This document shows positions 61,633-64,000 of a DNA stretch of 64,000 nt, in pieces (within the stretch, counting starts at the first letter, position 1; each line of letters starts with the position of its first letter). The notes under the pieces are model-generated. The model saw nothing but the letters and a program-made list of their open reading frames with translations, did not search any database and was not told the origin of the DNA. The DNA lies in contig CAZNLR010000017.1 in assembly GCA_964574215.1 (NCBI GenBank), forward strand, positions 28,135-92,134. Direction: 5' to 3'. Source of the DNA: GCA-2725625 sp964574215 (lineage in GTDB: Bacteria; Pseudomonadota; Alphaproteobacteria; Rhodospirillales; UBA2165). The position numbers and the translations under genes are program-made.

Positions 61633-62484
61633 CTAAAAAAGAACGCGGCCGGCACCTCTCAAACAGCAAAGAAAATATTGTACCTTATTCAGCTTGATCC
61701 GCTGCGACAGGGGATCTTCCGCCCTCAATTTCTGGCTCAGCCGGTTGGCAATGGCGATTATGGCGGCCGATTCCATGGCCAGCCGCCGGCTTTTCAATCC
61801 CTGGGGTAGTGGCGCGGATTCCACCATCAGCTTATTGATCCCATCCAGGCATTGATCGATGGTCCGTCGGAGGCCTTCGTTGACTCGGGTTGCGCCTAAA
61901 TCCTCAATATTTGCACCATTTGTCGCCATTAGATCTTCCGGTAGATAGACCCGGTCAAGGGTCAGGAAATCATCCTGGCAGTCCTGTAAATGATTAAGAA
62001 TCTGCAAAGCGATGCAAAGGGCATCCGACGGACCGTAACCGTGGTCGGACCCGCCATGCAGATCGAGAAGGTACTGTCCCACGGGGGCGGCGGACAAACG
62101 GCAGTAGCCGATCAAGTCATTCCAGTCCCGGTAGCGCGATTTGACGGCGTCTTGCTTAAAGGCAGCCAACAGGTCGACACAATGCCGGGCGGTGACATTG
62201 GTTGCCGCCAGGCTTTCCCGCATGCGGGCGGCTTTGTTGAATTCACGAAGGTTGCCGATTTCCCCGTTAAGGGCCGCTTCAAAACCATCCAGCCGTCTCA
62301 GCTTCTCTTCCGGCGATAAATCAGGCGAATCGGCAATGTCATCGGCGGCCCGGGCGAAGGCGTAAAAAACGGCAATGTGAGGCCTCAGTGCCGCCGGCAG
62401 CAACCAAGAACCCACGGGAAAATTCTCGTAAGCCTCATCCTTACCGGACGATATTTCAACCGATTGTGTTTCAACCATATTCAT
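61633..62484 (-). CDS. hpnC: Squalene synthase HpnC (hydroxysqualene-forming)
   Basis: A squalene/phytoene synthase relative of about 283 residues with ENFPVGSWLLPAALRPHIAVFYAFARAADDIADSPD and ALQILNHLQDCQDDFLTLDRVYLP, the HpnC form in which the second motif reads QDCQDD. HpnC converts presqualene diphosphate to hydroxysqualene. ATG 62484 (or 62478) is chosen because the longer open frame, to 62610, would run over the divergent ispG start and has no family match. It forms a minus-strand run hpnC-hpnD-shc-hpnG. Confidence 0.9.
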   Translation of the reverse strand: MNMVETQSVEISSGKDEAYENFPVGSWLLPAALRPHIAVFYAFARAADDIADSPDLSPEEKLRRLDGFEAALNGEIGNLREFNKAARMRESLAATNVTARHCVDLLAAFKQDAVKSRYRDWNDLIGYCRLSAAPVGQYLLDLHGGSDHGYGPSDALCIALQILNHLQDCQDDFLTLDRVYLPEDLMATNGANIEDLGATRVNEGLRRTIDQCLDGINKLMVESAPLPQGLKSRRLAMESAAIIAIANRLSQKLRAEDPLSQRIKLNKVQYFLCCLRGAGRVLF

Positions 62485-62577
62485 GGGCGCCGATGATCGC
62501 AGAAGAGGGCTGGCAAGTCCATTCGCGCTCCTATAAAACATGCACGTGGTCCATCGCTCAACAGACTTGGCGGGAAC

Positions 62578-63801
62578 GTGAACCAACCCAATCGCCACCA
62601 AAGTACTCAAGTGAAAATCGGCGATATCGCCATCGGCGGCGGTGCGCCTATTGTCGTGCAGTCAATGACCAACACGGATACGGCCGACCTCGAAACCACG
62701 GTAACCCAGGTGGCCGCTCTTGCCCGGGCGGGATCTGAAATGGTGCGGATAACGGTCAATACCGGGGACGCCGCCCGTCAGGTTGCGCCCATCCGGGAAA
62801 AATTAGATGGCATGGGCTGCCAGGTGCCGTTGATCGGTGATTTTCACTATAACGGCCACCTTTTGCTGACCGAATACCCCGACTGCGCCCAGGCGCTGGC
62901 CAAATACCGGATTAATCCGGGCAACGTGGGCTTTAAGGAAAAAAAGGACCAACAGTTCGCGGTGATGATCGAACAGGCCATCAAACATGACAAACCGGTC
63001 CGGATCGGCGTCAATTGGGGCAGTCTTGATCAGGCCCTGCTGGCACGGCTGATGGATGAAAATGCCGAACGGAGCGACCCCAAGGACGCCCGGCTGGTCA
63101 TGCATGAGGCCTTGGTGGCGTCGGCTCTTGAAAGCGCTCAGCAGGCGGTGGAACTGGGCCTCGGCAAAGACAAAATCGTTCTTTCCTGCAAGGTCAGCGC
63201 CGTCCAGGATTTGATCGCCGTCTATCAGGAATTAGCGGCCAATTGCGATTACGCCCTGCACCTGGGGCTGACAGAGGCGGGCATGGGCTCCAAAGGCATC
63301 GTCGCCTCTACGGCGGCATTATCCGTCCTCCTGCAGCAGGGTATCGGCGATACCATCCGCATTTCGCTGACGCCCGAGCCCGGCGGCGACCGTACCCAGG
63401 AAGTTATTGTCGCTCAGGAAATTCTCCAATCGATGGGTATTCGATCCTTCACACCTCAGATCGCTGCCTGCCCCGGCTGCGGCCGCACCACCAGCACCGT
63501 TTTTCAGGAACTAGCGGAGGAGATTCAAACCTACGTCCGCGACCGGATGCCCGACTGGGCCGTCACATATGAAGGGGTCGAGGACATGCAGGTGGCCGTC
63601 ATGGGCTGTATCGTCAACGGCCCCGGCGAGAGCAAGCACGCCAATATCGGTATCAGTCTGCCCGGCACCGGCGAGCAGCCCGCCGCCCCGGTTTTCATCG
63701 ACGGCGAAAAGGCCATGACCCTCAGGGGGGAAGGCATCGGCGAGGAGTTTAAGCGCATTGTCGAGGACTATGTAGCGGACACATATCCATCGAGAAAATA
63801 A
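62578..63801 (+). CDS. ispG: (E)-4-hydroxy-3-methylbut-2-enyl-diphosphate synthase
   Basis: A 407-residue IspG/GcpE: PIVVQSMTNTDTADLETTV, GDFHYNGHLLL, KYRINPGNVGF, LGLTEAGMGSKGIVASTAAL and the cluster cysteines in AACPGCGRTTST and MGCIVNGPGESKHA. It catalyses the penultimate step of the MEP pathway. The start is GTG 62578. It diverges from hpnC, so both MEP iron-sulfur enzymes (IspG here, IspH at 55826) flank the hopanoid core. Confidence 0.96.
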   Translation: MNQPNRHQSTQVKIGDIAIGGGAPIVVQSMTNTDTADLETTVTQVAALARAGSEMVRITVNTGDAARQVAPIREKLDGMGCQVPLIGDFHYNGHLLLTEYPDCAQALAKYRINPGNVGFKEKKDQQFAVMIEQAIKHDKPVRIGVNWGSLDQALLARLMDENAERSDPKDARLVMHEALVASALESAQQAVELGLGKDKIVLSCKVSAVQDLIAVYQELAANCDYALHLGLTEAGMGSKGIVASTAALSVLLQQGIGDTIRISLTPEPGGDRTQEVIVAQEILQSMGIRSFTPQIAACPGCGRTTSTVFQELAEEIQTYVRDRMPDWAVTYEGVEDMQVAVMGCIVNGPGESKHANIGISLPGTGEQPAAPVFIDGEKAMTLRGEGIGEEFKRIVEDYVADTYPSRK

Positions 63802-63914
63802 TCGGAAATTTTTAAGGTGGAATTCTTCAAAGGCTGCTGGACAGAGTAGGGGTTTTTTCCTATAAGCGGCCTCTCACAACTGATCGCGGCGTCCTGCCGC
63901 ACTCAAATGGACAT

Positions 63915-63990
<76 letters not shown>

Positions 63991-64000
63991 TTTTTATTTA

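Noticed and set aside
62485..62610. N-terminal extension of hpnC
   Set aside because: It would overlap the ispG start on the other strand and has no family match; Met 62484 precedes the conserved part.

Overview
The window reads as a chromosome segment of a hopanoid-making, facultatively anaerobic alphaproteobacterium, probably of the Rhodospirillales/Thalassospirales type. This is an inference from gene content: a Thauera/Magnetospirillum-style benzoyl-CoA reductase operon, a full cbb3 oxidase operon with its assembly genes, a class I fumarase, the methylcitrate cycle, and an hpn hopanoid locus. No 16S gene is present to settle the taxonomy. A run of 10 N at 4122-4131 shows that the sequence is a scaffold of joined contigs.

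Layout. 1-2.7 kb: 3' part of a class I fumarase, a VOC protein and a small alpha/beta hydrolase. 2.8-6.6 kb (minus): prpD-prpB-prpC, the methylcitrate cycle for propionyl-CoA; PrpC carries a lysine-rich histone-H1-like N-terminal tail. 6.7-14.5 kb (plus): had-oah-dch-bcrCBAD, the ATP-dependent benzoyl-CoA reductase and the enzymes leading to 3-hydroxypimelyl-CoA, closed by a strong terminator. 14.7-16.3 kb: three GNAT acetyltransferases. 16.7-24.5 kb (plus): ccoNOQP-ccoGHIS, a high-affinity cbb3 oxidase plus copper delivery and maturation. 24.5-30 kb (minus): acyl-CoA ligase, a lone CoxL-type molybdenum hydroxylase large subunit and a UbiD-type decarboxylase, probably for aromatic or phenolic acids.

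30.1-35.6 kb is a selenium locus: a SenA-type selenoneine synthase and a SenB-type selenosugar synthase transcribed divergently, with a phosphonate-like ABC transporter that fits selenium oxyanion uptake. 35.7-40.5 kb holds an IclR regulator and a two-subunit molybdoenzyme closely resembling pyrogallol-phloroglucinol transhydroxylase / resorcinol hydroxylase; its large subunit has an extra N-terminal domain and its small subunit has lost several Fe-S cysteines. The transporter and molybdoenzyme operons end in inverted copies of the same 48-bp element, each starting at a stop codon.

41-63.8 kb is a hopanoid island with phosphonate genes set inside it. The hopanoid genes are hpnM, hpnL, hpnN, hpnA, hpnH, hpnG, shc, hpnD and hpnC, with ispH and ispG supplying isoprenoid precursors. 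The phosphonate genes are PEP mutase fused to a PntC-like cytidylyltransferase, phosphonopyruvate decarboxylase, a 2-aminoethylphosphonate transaminase, and a second LicC-like nucleotidyltransferase. Two intact and one broken CDP-alcohol phosphatidyltransferases are interleaved. Together they suggest a membrane-lipid locus making hopanoids plus aminoethylphosphonate head groups (phosphonolipids). The window ends with a tRNA-Phe gene.
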